Of a stretch of 64,000 nucleotides of DNA, positions 46,413 to 56,300 are shown piece after piece (the first letter of the stretch is position 1; each line of letters starts with the position of its first letter). The translations under genes were made by a program, and so were the position numbers. Under the pieces are notes generated by a model. It made no database searches. It was not told the origin of the DNA and saw nothing but the letters and a program-made list of their open reading frames with translations. Origin of the DNA: Synergistales bacterium (GTDB taxonomy: Bacteria > Synergistota > Synergistia > Synergistales > Aminithiophilaceae); the NCBI GenBank assembly GCA_018433595.1, contig JAHDQY010000005.1, positions 41,514 through 105,513 of the forward strand, read 5' to 3'.

Positions 46413-46883
46413 TTACTTTTGGAGCAAAGAACGCAAGAAATCCTTTCCCCGACTGGAAAGGAAAAGCCAGGCGATGCCGTAAAAGAGCCCGCCCATGGCA
46501 AGTGAAACAAGCGTCGAAGAGAGGCCTAGCAGGATCATGGCGGTAACGGTTCCGCCCGCGACTCCCCAGCAGAGGGGATTGCCGACGAGGCGACCGCAGA
46601 AAGAGCTCTCTTCCAGTTCAGCCTTGACGACGACAAGACCGGAACGGAGACCTAAAGGAGCAAGGAGCTCCTCCACGGAAAGGGCGAGAGCCTTGATCGC
46701 CGTCCCGTCAGCGCTACCTTTCGAAGCAAAGGCGACGCGGACTTCGAGGAGATCCTGCTCTCGCAGAAGGGTCACGCCTGGACAAAGGGTCGATTCAGGC
46801 ATCTTGCTGACGATAAGATCGACAAGCGCCTTTTCGTTGACCCACAGGTCACCTCGCCTTGAGGTCTTCCAAAGAAGATTCAT
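46413..46883 (-). CDS. Small membrane protein between Asp23 and nusB genes
   Basis: A 156-residue protein with a soluble N-terminal part (about 1-105) and two hydrophobic segments near the C-terminus (AMILLGLSSTLVSLAMGG and LFYGIAWLFL). I do not recognise the family; the N-terminal part (VTLLREQDLLEVRVAFASK) could be a divergent Asp23-like or AmaP-like domain, since such genes often sit beside asp23, but this is not certain. AAGGAG lies before the ATG at 46883. Confidence 0.75.
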   Translation of the reverse strand: MNLLWKTSRRGDLWVNEKALVDLIVSKMPESTLCPGVTLLREQDLLEVRVAFASKGSADGTAIKALALSVEELLAPLGLRSGLVVVKAELEESSFCGRLVGNPLCWGVAGGTVTAMILLGLSSTLVSLAMGGLFYGIAWLFLSSRGKDFLRSLLQK

Positions 46884-46951
46884 GGCCTCACTCCTTAACA
46901 GCAGAGGCCGACCCACGTTGAGGCCGGCCTCATAAGAATCCGCCTTGTGAC

Positions 46952-47467
46952 CTACTCCGGAAGGGGAGACGTCGACTCCGCCTCGCCTTCCTGAAGTTCC
47001 TCCTGCAGAGGAGTGACAGCCTCAGGCTCCATTTCGGCCGTCTTCGTCTGACCGAAGAATATTCCCTGAACGAAGACATTGACCGCTTTAACATGATAAC
47101 CCGTAAACGCCTCCAGCTGATTCCGCACGACCTCCTGGACATCCCAGGCCACATCGGGGATCCGCAAGCCGTAACGGATGTTGATGAAAGCGTCAACACC
47201 GATCTCGGGAGGCGTCCCCTCGCCGATGCTGATGCGCACGCCTCCGCTCGGCTTCCGACCCAGGCTGAGCTTGGCGCTGAAGCCGGCCGAGGCCGGCTGC
47301 ACCCCTTCGACGCCCTGCAAGGCTTTCGTCGCCAGGTGGGCGATCACGTCCTCAGCAATACGCACCTCGCCAAGAGGGGTACCCTCTTCGGGGACGACGG
47401 GCTCATCGAGAGGCTCCTCTTCGCGCAGATTCTCCTCGGGAAGAAGCTGCTCGTCCTTCTCGTCCAT
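46952..47467 (-). CDS. Asp23/Gls24 family protein
   Basis: A 171-residue Asp23 (alkaline shock) family protein: an acidic N-terminal tail, the core GEVRIAEDVIAHLATKALQGVEGVQ ... VDAFINIRYGLRIPDVAWDVQEVV ... VKAVNVFVQGI, and an acidic C-terminal tail. Family members attach to membrane partners and affect envelope homeostasis. The order efp - Asp23 - nusB is conserved in Firmicutes and seen here. Confidence 0.92.
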   Translation of the reverse strand: MDEKDEQLLPEENLREEEPLDEPVVPEEGTPLGEVRIAEDVIAHLATKALQGVEGVQPASAGFSAKLSLGRKPSGGVRISIGEGTPPEIGVDAFINIRYGLRIPDVAWDVQEVVRNQLEAFTGYHVKAVNVFVQGIFFGQTKTAEMEPEAVTPLQEELQEGEAESTSPLPE

Positions 47468-47482
47468 AGTGAGTTCCCTCCT

Positions 47483-47908
47483 TCAGTCTTCGGCTTCGTT
47501 GATTTCGAAGAACTCTCCGCAGCCGGGACATTCGAGAGCCTCGTCAGGCTCAAGTGCTTCGGGGCGACAGAAGAAGGCCAAACCGCAGTTCGGACACGTG
47601 ACGGAGGTGAATTCCTGCTCGTCGTCGGGCGGGGATATCTCTTCGGCCTCCTCGCCATACTCGCCGGAAAACCCGTCCATACGTTCTTCCAGAGCGGTCA
47701 TGTCATCTTCAAGCTGGGCACAATAATCGGCAACCTCTTCAATGACCTCGGCCTGCTCTTCGATGCCCCGCCCCTGCTCTTCCAGGTCGGAGGCCAAGGC
47801 ATCCGCCACGTCGATCAGAGCGAGAAGGAGCTTTTGCTCGTCCTCTTCTCGAGGTGAAAGCCCTTCAAGAAGCCCTTTCAGGTAGGCGATACGCTCTTTG
47901 GCCTTCAT
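47483..47908 (-). CDS. CD1247-type helical protein with C-terminal zinc ribbon
   Basis: A 141-residue protein. The N-terminal part (KERIAYLKGLLEGLSPREEDEQKLLLALIDVADALA) matches the CD1247 N-terminal domain pattern. A long acidic coiled coil follows, then a zinc ribbon (CPNCG and CPGCG, 18-22 residues apart). Function is unknown; such proteins commonly neighbour efp and asp23. The start is ATG at 47908, 7 nt after efp. Confidence 0.82.
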   Translation of the reverse strand: MKAKERIAYLKGLLEGLSPREEDEQKLLLALIDVADALASDLEEQGRGIEEQAEVIEEVADYCAQLEDDMTALEERMDGFSGEYGEEAEEISPPDDEQEFTSVTCPNCGLAFFCRPEALEPDEALECPGCGEFFEINEAED

Positions 47909-47915
47909 CGCCGGG

Positions 47916-48488
47916 CTACTTTTTAGCTCTTTCGAGATAGGAAGCCGAACGGGTATCGACAACGACGATCTCTCCTTCGTTGACGAACATGGGGACGTTG
48001 ATCGTAAGCCCCGTCTCAAGAGTGGCGGGTTTTGTGGCTCCTGAAACGGTATCACCCTTGTAGCCGGGCTGAGTCTCTACGATCTTCAGATCCACCCGGT
48101 CGGGAAGGTCGATCCCCATGATCCTCCCTTCGTACATGTCCAAAGTGACCTCAAGATTGTCCTTCAGGTAGTCGACGGCGTTACCCAGGACATCGGCAGA
48201 GAGATGGATCTGATCGAAGGAGGCGAGATCCATGAAGACGTAACTGTCCCCTTCCTGGTAGAGATACTGAGCTGGTCTCTCATCGAAGATGATCCGCTCG
48301 AAGCGCTCTCCCGACCGGAAGGAATACTCCAGTGTCGTTCCCGCCTCGAGATTGCGCATCTTGGTACGGACCGTCGCCCCGCCGCGGCCCATCTTATGGT
48401 GCATAAAACTGACCACTTCCCACATGCCTTCCTGCCACTTGAACTTGAGGCCGGGGTAAAAATCGCTGGTATCAACAATCTGAGCCAT
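47916..48488 (-). CDS. efp: Translation elongation factor P
   Basis: A 190-residue EF-P with three beta domains, the C-terminal one carrying GDTVSGATKPATLETGLTINVP. EF-P relieves stalling at proline runs. The tip loop reads HHKMGRGGATVRTK, with Arg35 where most bacteria have a modifiable Lys (PGKG); this resembles the Thermus-type loop. AGGAGG lies 7 nt before the ATG at 48488. It heads the operon leading to nusB and the SAM-recycling genes. Confidence 0.96.
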   Translation of the reverse strand: MAQIVDTSDFYPGLKFKWQEGMWEVVSFMHHKMGRGGATVRTKMRNLEAGTTLEYSFRSGERFERIIFDERPAQYLYQEGDSYVFMDLASFDQIHLSADVLGNAVDYLKDNLEVTLDMYEGRIMGIDLPDRVDLKIVETQPGYKGDTVSGATKPATLETGLTINVPMFVNEGEIVVVDTRSASYLERAKK

Positions 48489-48543
48489 CAAAGAACCTCC
48501 TAAGAGCTTGGCGTTGACGGGATAGTCACATGTCAGTCCTATC

Positions 48544-48573
48544 AGGATACCTCATCTTTCCCCTGCCTGCCAA
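48544..48573 (-). promoter_or_regulatory. Candidate promoter for the efp operon
   Basis: On the minus strand, TTGGCA (complement of 48568-48573) and TATCCT (complement of 48544-48549) are 18 nt apart and would give a leader of about 50 nt. The -35 lies in the loop region of the hairpin that ends the pil operon. Confidence 0.45.
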
Positions 48574-48580
48574 GGGAAAG
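48556..48580 (-). terminator. Hairpin after pilQ
   Basis: CTTTCCC (48556-48562) pairs with GGGAAAG (48574-48580) around an 11-nt loop, 12 nt after the pilQ stop. It overlaps the efp candidate promoter. No U-tract follows. Confidence 0.4.
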
Positions 48581-48592
48581 AGCACGGGGTTC

Positions 48593-50308
48593 TTAAAAAT
48601 CCACCATTTCGATATCCGCATCGGGCACATCGAGAATGTAGGGAACGACGACCATGACCACTTCCGATTTGTTTTTTTCCGTCGAGCGGCTTCGGAAAAT
48701 CTCTCCAAGAAGGGGGATATCCCCGAGGACGGGGATTTTGCTGACCGTCGTTCGGTTTTCCTCGGAGAAAAGCCCTCCAACGACGAAAGGCTCTCCATCG
48801 CGAACCCGGATCTTCGTCATCACCTCTCGAGAGCTGGTCTGAGGGAATTCCTCTCCCTGGCCGCCCTTATAGGTGCCGATGACAGAGCCCGTCGAGATTT
48901 TCAGATCCACTGTAATGATACCACCACGGCCCAGCAAGGGAGTGAACTCAAGTTGCGGACCGACTTCTTCTTCATCGTAGCTCGGATTTCCCGCCTCGTC
49001 ACGCTCGGAAATGTATTTGTACTTCTCGACCAGCTTGATGACGGCCTTCTGGCCGTCGATGGCGATCACCGAAGGGCTGGCCAGAACCTTACCCTTGTTT
49101 TCTTCGACAAGGGCTTTGAGCCCGGCATCGAGCATTCGAAAAGTGCCGCCGGCAATGTCCTTGAGATCGAATCCTCTGGGACCGATAGGGCGCTTTTCGC
49201 CTGTGAGGGGCTTGTAGATTTCCTCTTCGGGCTTGTTGTCATAGACATATCCGATAGCGCCCCCTCCGGCACCGTAGTTGAACCACCAGTGCTTGTAGAC
49301 TCCCTCCAGAAGGGTTTCGAGCTCTTTTTTGCCGTTGTCCTTCACTTCCATGATCCGGGCCTGCAGCATGATCTGCCGTCCCGGATGATCGATGCGCCGC
49401 AAGGCTCTCTCCACGTCCGTGAGCTGTTCGGGACGACCCGTCACGTAAATCGTCCTCAGCCGTTCATCGACGACGGCCTGGTCGATTCCGGCCAGACCCT
49501 GCAGAAGCCCCGGGGCCTTTTGAGGGTCGGCGTAGGCGATCTGATAGCCCTGCGTCTTTTCGAGACCCATCGTCTTGCCCAGATTGGCAGGCGTCCCGAC
49601 AATGATCGTATCGCCCATGATGGCGTAACTGATCCCGTACATCCGCATCAGGTAAGCGAAAGCCTGGTTGAGAGGAACCCCCTTGAGGCTCATCGTCACC
49701 GAATCGGAAGGGACGCTGGGATCGACAATGAGGTTCTTGCCCACAACCTTGCCCAACATCCGGAAGACATCGCGCAACTCGACACCTCGAAGTTCCAGGT
49801 TCACCGGCGTCGTCTTCGTCATGGGGTCACTCGATTCCGACGGAAGCGGCAAGACGACGTCGAGCGGCTGAGACGGTCCCGTTTCACCGCCGTGTTTTTT
49901 CAGGGCGATCTCCACAGTCCCGGACCGGTCACCCCCAGCAAGGGCCGCAACCTCAAGGGGCTCTCCCGTCGTCAGAATCATTCGAAGGCCGCCTTCTTCC
50001 GTCGTCAGGACCGTCTGACGCAAAAGGGGGAAATCATAGTCGCGAGACCAGACACCGGAGGGAATAGCCGTCTCTGCGAAAAAGAGCTCGATGTCACTGC
50101 CGTTGTTTCCGATGACCTGAGGGCGAGGCAGGTGCCGTCCCAACACGCGTACGGAGACAAGAGAAGCCCCAGCCTGGTTCACTTCCACACCGGAAACGAC
50201 CGGGGGCGGCACCGGTTCCGCGGCCTCCGCCGAAGGTATCCGGCAAGAAAGCGAAAAGAACAGAGAAAGAGCAAAAGCGCCAATGATCCTGCGGTGGACG
50301 TGATCCAT
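48593..50308 (-). CDS. pilQ: Type IV pilus secretin PilQ
   Basis: A 571-residue secretin forming the outer-membrane pore of the pilus. It has a signal peptide ending near PSAEA, an AMIN-like domain (about 35-135), N0/N1 domains (VNLELRGVELRDVFRMLGKVVG, DPQKAPGLLQGLAGI) and the secretin domain with VSKIPVLGDIPLLGEIFRS. It lies 15 nt after pilP and is the last gene of the operon. It shows that this organism has an outer membrane. Confidence 0.94.
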   Translation of the reverse strand: MDHVHRRIIGAFALSLFFSLSCRIPSAEAAEPVPPPVVSGVEVNQAGASLVSVRVLGRHLPRPQVIGNNGSDIELFFAETAIPSGVWSRDYDFPLLRQTVLTTEEGGLRMILTTGEPLEVAALAGGDRSGTVEIALKKHGGETGPSQPLDVVLPLPSESSDPMTKTTPVNLELRGVELRDVFRMLGKVVGKNLIVDPSVPSDSVTMSLKGVPLNQAFAYLMRMYGISYAIMGDTIIVGTPANLGKTMGLEKTQGYQIAYADPQKAPGLLQGLAGIDQAVVDERLRTIYVTGRPEQLTDVERALRRIDHPGRQIMLQARIMEVKDNGKKELETLLEGVYKHWWFNYGAGGGAIGYVYDNKPEEEIYKPLTGEKRPIGPRGFDLKDIAGGTFRMLDAGLKALVEENKGKVLASPSVIAIDGQKAVIKLVEKYKYISERDEAGNPSYDEEEVGPQLEFTPLLGRGGIITVDLKISTGSVIGTYKGGQGEEFPQTSSREVMTKIRVRDGEPFVVGGLFSEENRTTVSKIPVLGDIPLLGEIFRSRSTEKNKSEVVMVVVPYILDVPDADIEMVDF

Positions 50309-50323
50309 GAAAGACTCTCCTCC

Positions 50324-50902
50324 CTAGAACCCGACGGGAATTTCGTAGCGGTCGCCCTCCCAGGCAAAGACAACTTTCTCAGCGGCAACCGAGAGAATCC
50401 TCCCCTTGCCTCCGGTCAGCTTGAAACCGGGCCTGATCAGAACACCTTCTCCAAGACCTTCGACATCGGCGACGGCGATTTTTTCGCCCGCCATCTCCAT
50501 GACCGCCGTAACGACGATCAGCGGCGGCGGCGTCTTGATGGGAACGACAGCCTCCGCAGCACTCTGCTTAGATCTGACGATGGCCGGACCGTAAGGCTTG
50601 CGTCCGTTCACGGAGGCGAGGCGAGAGAGCTGGCTGCTCCCCTCTCTCGCTTCAACGGCCGTTCGGAACTGCTCCGTCAGGCGGTCAAGGCGAGCCCGGT
50701 CTTCATCGAGCGATGATTCCGACCGCGGCAAAAAGGCTTCAGCGGCCGGAGTCATCTGAACCATCATACGATGAAAGACGAAGACGGAATAAAAGGAACC
50801 CCCCAAAAGCAAAAGGAAGATGAAAGCTCGCAGGATCTTCCATCCGCCTTCCCCGTGAATGAGATCATTCCAGAAGTCTCCGACGACCTCACGGGCACCC
50901 AC
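50324..50902 (-). CDS. PilP-like pilus assembly protein
   Basis: A 192-residue protein with one N-terminal membrane segment (FIFLLLLGGSFYSVFVF), a helical linker and a small C-terminal beta domain (VADVEGLGEGVLIRPGFKL...VVFAWEGDRYEIPVGF). The position between PilO and PilQ and this layout fit the PilP role of linking PilNO to the secretin; sequence alone is weak. It is anchored by a membrane helix rather than a lipobox. Confidence 0.72.
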   Translation of the reverse strand: MGAREVVGDFWNDLIHGEGGWKILRAFIFLLLLGGSFYSVFVFHRMMVQMTPAAEAFLPRSESSLDEDRARLDRLTEQFRTAVEAREGSSQLSRLASVNGRKPYGPAIVRSKQSAAEAVVPIKTPPPLIVVTAVMEMAGEKIAVADVEGLGEGVLIRPGFKLTGGKGRILSVAAEKVVFAWEGDRYEIPVGF

Positions 50903-50904
50903 GC

Positions 50905-51411
50905 TCAGGCCCCCCCTTCAAGGACGGACTCCAGCTCCGCCGTCACCGAGACCTGGCCGTCCTCGGCAAGGTTCACATCAAGCAGACGCAGCCGGATGGC
51001 GGCTTCAAGGGATCGCCAGTCGGCAAGAAGATCCAGAAGACCGTAATAGGGACAGGAAAAATCGATCTTGACGGCCACCCGCCCCTTGTCGGCTTTGGCC
51101 GGAGTGATGGCATTGACAATGGCGCCATTCCTTGCCAGTCGCCCTTCGACAAGGGCGTAAAACTCCACGTTGTCTTTGGGCAGCGATCGCTGATAACGGG
51201 CGATTTCGGCCAGCGATGTCTTGAAAAGCTGGATCTGCCGTGTCGTCCGGGCAAGACTGGCCGTAAGGTGAGCCTTATTCGTACCGAGTTCGTCGACCTC
51301 ACGGCGCAGCGTCACAAGGTTGCTCAGAAGAGCGTTCTGGGACCAGATCACAGCGGCAAACAAGATGAACAAAAACAGAAGGACGAGGTTTTTCTGCGAG
51401 CCCGTCGTCAT
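50905..51411 (-). CDS. pilO: PilO-like inner-membrane pilus assembly protein
   Basis: A 168-residue bitopic protein with an N-terminal membrane segment (LVLLFLFILFAAVIWS), a coiled coil (LVTLRREVDELGTNKAHLTAS) and a ferredoxin-like periplasmic domain ending in KIDFSCPYYGLLDLLADW. This is the PilO layout. Its ATG overlaps the pilN stop (ATGA). Confidence 0.82.
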   Translation of the reverse strand: MTTGSQKNLVLLFLFILFAAVIWSQNALLSNLVTLRREVDELGTNKAHLTASLARTTRQIQLFKTSLAEIARYQRSLPKDNVEFYALVEGRLARNGAIVNAITPAKADKGRVAVKIDFSCPYYGLLDLLADWRSLEAAIRLRLLDVNLAEDGQVSVTAELESVLEGGA

Positions 51412-51992
51412 GGCTTGGCCTCCGTTTGCGGAATCGTCACCGATTCGAGGTCGTTCAAGGAACAGCTCAAATTGAAGCTGACTCGGTTTTTCCCGCCGAC
51501 GGCGACCCGGCTCGAAACCGGCAGGCCGACTTCACCGACAGCGGCCGCCTCCGTCAGGGCCCGACCGAAGGAGACGACATCGTTCTCGGCGAAAGCCATG
51601 CCATTGAGGGCGGCCGTCGCTCCGGAAAGAGCCACCTTCACCAGCCAGACTCCGGGCGGGAGGCTGGCCTCAAGGCTCGCCAGAAACTCAAGGGCCGGCA
51701 GCTCGCTCTGAAGGAGACCCAGCGCCTCGCCGTAAAGTTTCTCAAGCCCTTTGAGACGGTTCACCTCCGCCGTCAACAGGACCTGTTGAGCCTGGAGTTC
51801 TTCCACGCTGCGTTCAAGAGACGCTTTTTCTTCTTTAAGGTTCCTGGAAAAGAAAAATCCCGCTCCGATCGCCACGGAAGAAAGGAGGATAAAGGCAACC
51901 GTCAGAAGCAACGCCAGCAGGCGGGGCAGATGAACACCTCGCCTGGCGCTGCTCTTGCGCGCTTGGGGGCGAAGATCTATGGCGACTCTCAT
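51408..51992 (-). CDS. pilN: PilN-like inner-membrane pilus assembly protein
   Basis: A 194-residue bitopic protein: a short cytoplasmic N-terminus MRVAIDLRPQARK (PilN tails bind PilM), a membrane segment (LLALLLTVAFILLSSVAIG), a coiled coil and a periplasmic domain. The ATG at 51992 overlaps the pilM stop. It pairs with PilO in the alignment complex. Confidence 0.85.
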   Translation of the reverse strand: MRVAIDLRPQARKSSARRGVHLPRLLALLLTVAFILLSSVAIGAGFFFSRNLKEEKASLERSVEELQAQQVLLTAEVNRLKGLEKLYGEALGLLQSELPALEFLASLEASLPPGVWLVKVALSGATAALNGMAFAENDVVSFGRALTEAAAVGEVGLPVSSRVAVGGKNRVSFNLSCSLNDLESVTIPQTEAKP

Positions 51993-52936
51993 TGCAGATC
52001 CCTCACACAAAGCCCGATCGACGACTCCCAGCCTTCGTAGGAAAGGCTCTTGCCACGGCCCTGATCCATCCCCCAAAGGGCCGGAAGAGATAGGGGCGCA
52101 ACGGGAATCGTCACGGTGCTTCGCAGTTTTTCGAATAGAGGGGAATCCTCTTCCAGTCCCCCGGTGACGACGATCTCGTCGACGGAAAGACTGCGGAAGC
52201 GGTTGCGGGCGAAAGAGCAGGTGGCTGAAATCTCCCCGACCAGGGAGTCAAAAGCCTCTTCTCCACCTGAGCGACCGACCAGGACAGTCCGGAAGAGGAT
52301 GCCTCCGTCTCTGTAGCCGAGAATGATTTCACTCGTCTCATGGCCGACATGAACCTGAAGATGAGCCCCCTGGAAACGGCTGACGGGGCCGAGCCCGGCC
52401 CGGAAAGCCGCCAGATTCAACGGTTCCAGGGCGGATACTTCCACACCGAGAGCTTCGACGGCATTCATGACACCCTCGGCATGGCTGAAACGGCAGGCAG
52501 CCACAAGAAAGTGGACCCGCTCCTCTCCGGAGCTGTCGGGAAGCTCCAGTGGAGAGAGGTCATAAGCCGCATCGGTAACAGGCAAGGGGAAATGTTTGTC
52601 GAATTCCCACCGAATCGCCTCACGGGCATCTTCAAGGTCGAGGGGAGGCATATCGACGAGGCGGAGCATGACGTCCCTGGAGGGAAGACCAACGGCAAGA
52701 GGCGACTCGAGCTTCCCGCCGGCCTGATCGCGAAGCCGGGCTAGGCTGCGTGAAAGAGCCTCCATATCGCCGATCATGTCCTGCTTCAGGGCTCCTGCGA
52801 AAGGAGCGACCGTCACCGTCTTCTGGCAGCGGAGGGAGTTTTTGCCGCCGGAAAGCTCCAGATAGCGCAAGCCGTCGCCCTCAAGAGCAATCGAAGCCAG
52901 AGGCGTTTTCCTTTTTTTAAAGAGCTTGGAAGCCAT
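51989..52936 (-). CDS. pilM: PilM-like actin-fold pilus assembly ATPase
   Basis: A 315-residue cytosolic protein of the FtsA/PilM actin-like fold: IALEGDGLRYLEL, AVGLPSRDVMLRLVDMPPLDLEDAREAIRWEF, LQVHVGHETSEIILGY and IVVTGGLEEDSP. It binds the PilN tail. AAAGGAGGAG lies before the ATG at 52936. Confidence 0.88.
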   Translation of the reverse strand: MASKLFKKRKTPLASIALEGDGLRYLELSGGKNSLRCQKTVTVAPFAGALKQDMIGDMEALSRSLARLRDQAGGKLESPLAVGLPSRDVMLRLVDMPPLDLEDAREAIRWEFDKHFPLPVTDAAYDLSPLELPDSSGEERVHFLVAACRFSHAEGVMNAVEALGVEVSALEPLNLAAFRAGLGPVSRFQGAHLQVHVGHETSEIILGYRDGGILFRTVLVGRSGGEEAFDSLVGEISATCSFARNRFRSLSVDEIVVTGGLEEDSPLFEKLRSTVTIPVAPLSLPALWGMDQGRGKSLSYEGWESSIGLCVRDLQ

Positions 52937-52988
52937 CAAGCTCCTCCTTTCGACGAAAGAGGATCGGTAAAGAGGCAGCACCGAAAGA

Positions 52989-53336
52989 TCAGTAATGGAC
53001 GGGGTAAACCTTCAACGCCAAACCGAAAGGATCCATCTCGACAGCGACCGTCCGGTTTCTGTAGGCGGCCAGAAAGGCGCGGGCGGGAAGTTCCTTCTCC
53101 GAATCTGAAAAAAAGCGCGTTTTCTCCGGATGCCAGTGCAGCGAAAAGGCGTTTTCCTCAAAGAGCAATTTCATGGTGAACTGCTTTCCCCAGGTGAGGT
53201 CGACGAGAAAGCCGAGCTTGAGCGCATCCTGACCGCCGACCGCCCCCCCCACCGCCGGAGCTTGCGCAACGGCCAGCAGGAGGAAGCCGAAAAGGGCAAG
53301 CGTCCCTATGGCTTTCAAAGCGGACAAAGATCTCAC
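52989..53336 (-). CDS. Small exported protein of unknown function in the pil operon
   Basis: A 115-residue protein with a signal peptide or membrane anchor (LKAIGTLALFGFLLLAVAQAPAV) and a mature part of about 85 residues rich in beta-type sequence (FTMKLLFEENAFSLHWHPEK, NRTVAVEMDPFGLALKVYPVHY). I do not recognise it. GTG at 53336 overlaps the pilY1 stop (GTGA), so it is translated with PilY1 and may be a periplasmic partner of the pilus. Confidence 0.7.
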   Translation of the reverse strand: MRSLSALKAIGTLALFGFLLLAVAQAPAVGGAVGGQDALKLGFLVDLTWGKQFTMKLLFEENAFSLHWHPEKTRFFSDSEKELPARAFLAAYRNRTVAVEMDPFGLALKVYPVHY

Positions 53337-56300
53337 CGAGACCACTCCCTCCAGTAGACGGGGCGGATCACGCCCGGAGTCACGCCGCCGCCGCCTTCGG
53401 GGACATCCTCCGGAACGGGCCCGGCGATGAGGTTCCCGTCGGCGGTGTATTCGGACATCTCCGAAGGCAGCTCATAGCCGCCCTGGGAGTGATCGGTCCC
53501 GCTCAGAAGGACTCTGTCTCCGACGACGGAAACCCCTGAAATCACCCAACCGGGCAGCTCAACATATTTCTTGCCTCCGCCCCAGAGACCCCGCCCCGTC
53601 AGGGCGTCGAGGACGTAGAAGCGGCTCTTCCCGACGGTGCAGGGGTCCTCGCTGGACAGGAAGGTCGCAAAAAAGAGGCTTTCCCGGTAAAGCAGCGGCG
53701 GCGTCGTCACGACCTCGTTCGCCCCGCCTCCCGAGGCCAGCGGCATGTACCACCCCTTGACATTGACAGTCGGCCCCGCCGTCGAAAGGGGCTCGTCGGC
53801 GGAGATCTCCGCAAGGTCTTCAAGCTTGACGTCTTCGCCGGCCCTGGTACGGTTGATGGCGACGAGATAGCCTTTTTTCGTCGTCTTTGCCCCCTCGAAA
53901 ACCACGGCGGGGTCACCCATGCCGGCAAAAAGCCAGATATCTTTCCCGTGGCGCCCTGCCTCAATAGCGTAAGGAATGCCCAAAGAGGCGGCGACCTCCC
54001 CTTCTCTCGAAAGAATCCGCTTGACCGACGGGAGAACCGAAAGGTCCGACTCGAAGATCTGTCCCTTGCCGTCACCGAAGTAGATGGTGCGGACGACACG
54101 CGACCCTTCGCTCCCTCCGAGAGCGGTGATGGGAGCTTGTACCGTCCCCATCTTGTCGTGAGTGAGGGTACCGACGATTTCGGCCGTCCGGGCATCGATG
54201 ACGAGAGCAGCTCTCCCTCCGCTTTGGTCTTCATCGTGACAGGGAGCTCCGGCCCCGACGAAAACAAGGGGAAGGACTTCATTCCCGATCCGCGCCCGCC
54301 CGAGGAAGGGTGTGGCCATGGTGCGGCGCAGGTAGGAGTAATCGGCGAAATCACCGGCAACACCGGAGGTCAGTTCGGCCGTCGGCACGCCGATGCCTTG
54401 CCGGGCCTTCCAGAGAAGGACACGGCGATCGGCCTCTTTTTTGAGATCGATCCCGGGGCCTTTCCACTCGTAGATGTCATTTTCAACGGCCCAGAGAAAT
54501 TGGGGCTTTTTTCTGTCGGTCACATCGAGGAGATAAAATCCCGTCCCTCCGTAACCGCCCAGGCCGATAAGGACCGTTCTGTAGGCACCGTCGGTTCCTA
54601 TGGGGAGATCTTCGGCGACGACGGGGCCGTCGAGCAGGTAATGGGGGATTCCTCGAAGGGAGACGACCTCGCCCTCTCCGTCGAGGACCTGAGCCGTCAG
54701 ACGCTGAGAGGAGAGAACGTTAGGGGGAATGAAAGCCCAAAGCTCTTCGCCGCCCTTGTCGCCCGATCCGGCATCGAAGGCGTGAAGCATGCCGTCGTTG
54801 GCCTGGACGTAGACGGACCTCTCCCTCTCCTTGTGCGCTTGGGCGAAAGCCTTGTAGGCGGTGTGGGCTTCATTGGCCGAGGGCGGCCCCACTTCGACGA
54901 GTCCCGTGTGAAACATATCGCCCAGCTTCCAGCGTTCTCCCGAATCGGAGTCTTGCGGCATTCTCTTGCCTCGAACCCAATCGATGAAATCAGGCAAGTT
55001 GGCAGCATCGGCGCTGACGAGCATCTCGTCGGCCAGACGGGCCGCCTGGTCCGCCTTGAAAAGGGCGAGATTGCTGCCGGCAAATTTGGAGGCCGGCAGG
55101 CCGGACCAATCGGCGGTGCAGATTTTCCGGTTGTCGGCGGCGACGCCGGCCATCTCACCGACCTCCCAGAGAATGCCGCTGTTAAGGGTGCCGTCGTCGT
55201 TCATCTGCTTTTTGGTCAGTTTCCCCGTCCAGGCACGCTCCGTCGAGGGGACGAAAGAGGCCAGATAGACACCGCCCGAACCGCCGACGGGAGGGCTTAC
55301 GAGAGGTGCCCCTCCGGCGCCGCGCTTGGCCTGGATCAGGCCGAAGATCTGACGGAAGGAGTCCAGCAGCGACGCCACGTCGTCGGCGAAGAAGGCCTGA
55401 TCGGGACCGTCGCGGGGGCCTTTGCCGTCTTCTTTGCCGTCCCAGCCGACATCGGCCATGGCATTGAGCGTCTCCCGAAGCGTACCCGTCGCCAGGCCGA
55501 CGACAAAGGTCTGAACGGGCCTGCCGGGCTTGCTGAAAAAGGAGAGAGCCGTCGTCGAGTCGTAGAGTCGTTTCACCTTGTCCTTCATCGTTGTCAAGCC
55601 GTAATAGCTGTCCGCGCCATCGGTGAGAGCGATGACGTAGTTGTCCTGGCACCAGCCCTGAACGGGGCCGCCTTTTGTTCTCGTGTAATAGCCGGCGGCC
55701 GATTGGGACTCTCCGGAAAGATAAAGGGAATCACCGAGAGGAGTGCCGCCATCGGCCCTGAGCTCGGGATCACCCGTCCCTTCGTGGCCGTCGATCCACT
55801 GGGCGATCTCGGCGATATGGTCGTCTCCCTTGCCGAAAGAGACGCGAAGGGCGGCATGCCGATCTCCCCCTTTGGAAGAGATATATTGCTTCGGGCGATT
55901 CTCCTCCGGGCGGAAGCGATACCAATCCGCTTCGGCTACCCTCTCATCTTGCGCATAGGTAGCCAAGGCGAGGTTCAAGTCACCGACGAAGCTCCGATCG
56001 TGGAGAATCTCCCACAGCACCAGCTTCAGGGCATACATCCTGGAGTCGTTGGGGTAATAATAAACCCCCTCGTCATGATAGTAGAAGTTGTTCATCGCAT
56101 GGCCTATGGCAGCCTTTATGGCATCAGCCTCAGTTTTCGGCATCGCCTTCAGCTCCGGGTGGTAGTTGTAGGGAACATCGGGGTCGTTGTTGGAATCGAC
56201 GAGGTCCCTTCCGGCCATGTAGTTCCACCTGTTATTCAAATAGACCCTTGCCCCGCCGTCGCCCCAGGTGTAATTTCCGGAAAGGGAAAAGGTCATGGAG

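Noticed and set aside
48530..50716. 728-codon plus-strand open frame opposite pilQ and pilP
   Set aside because: It is antisense to a clear secretin gene and has no motif, signal or ribosome site.
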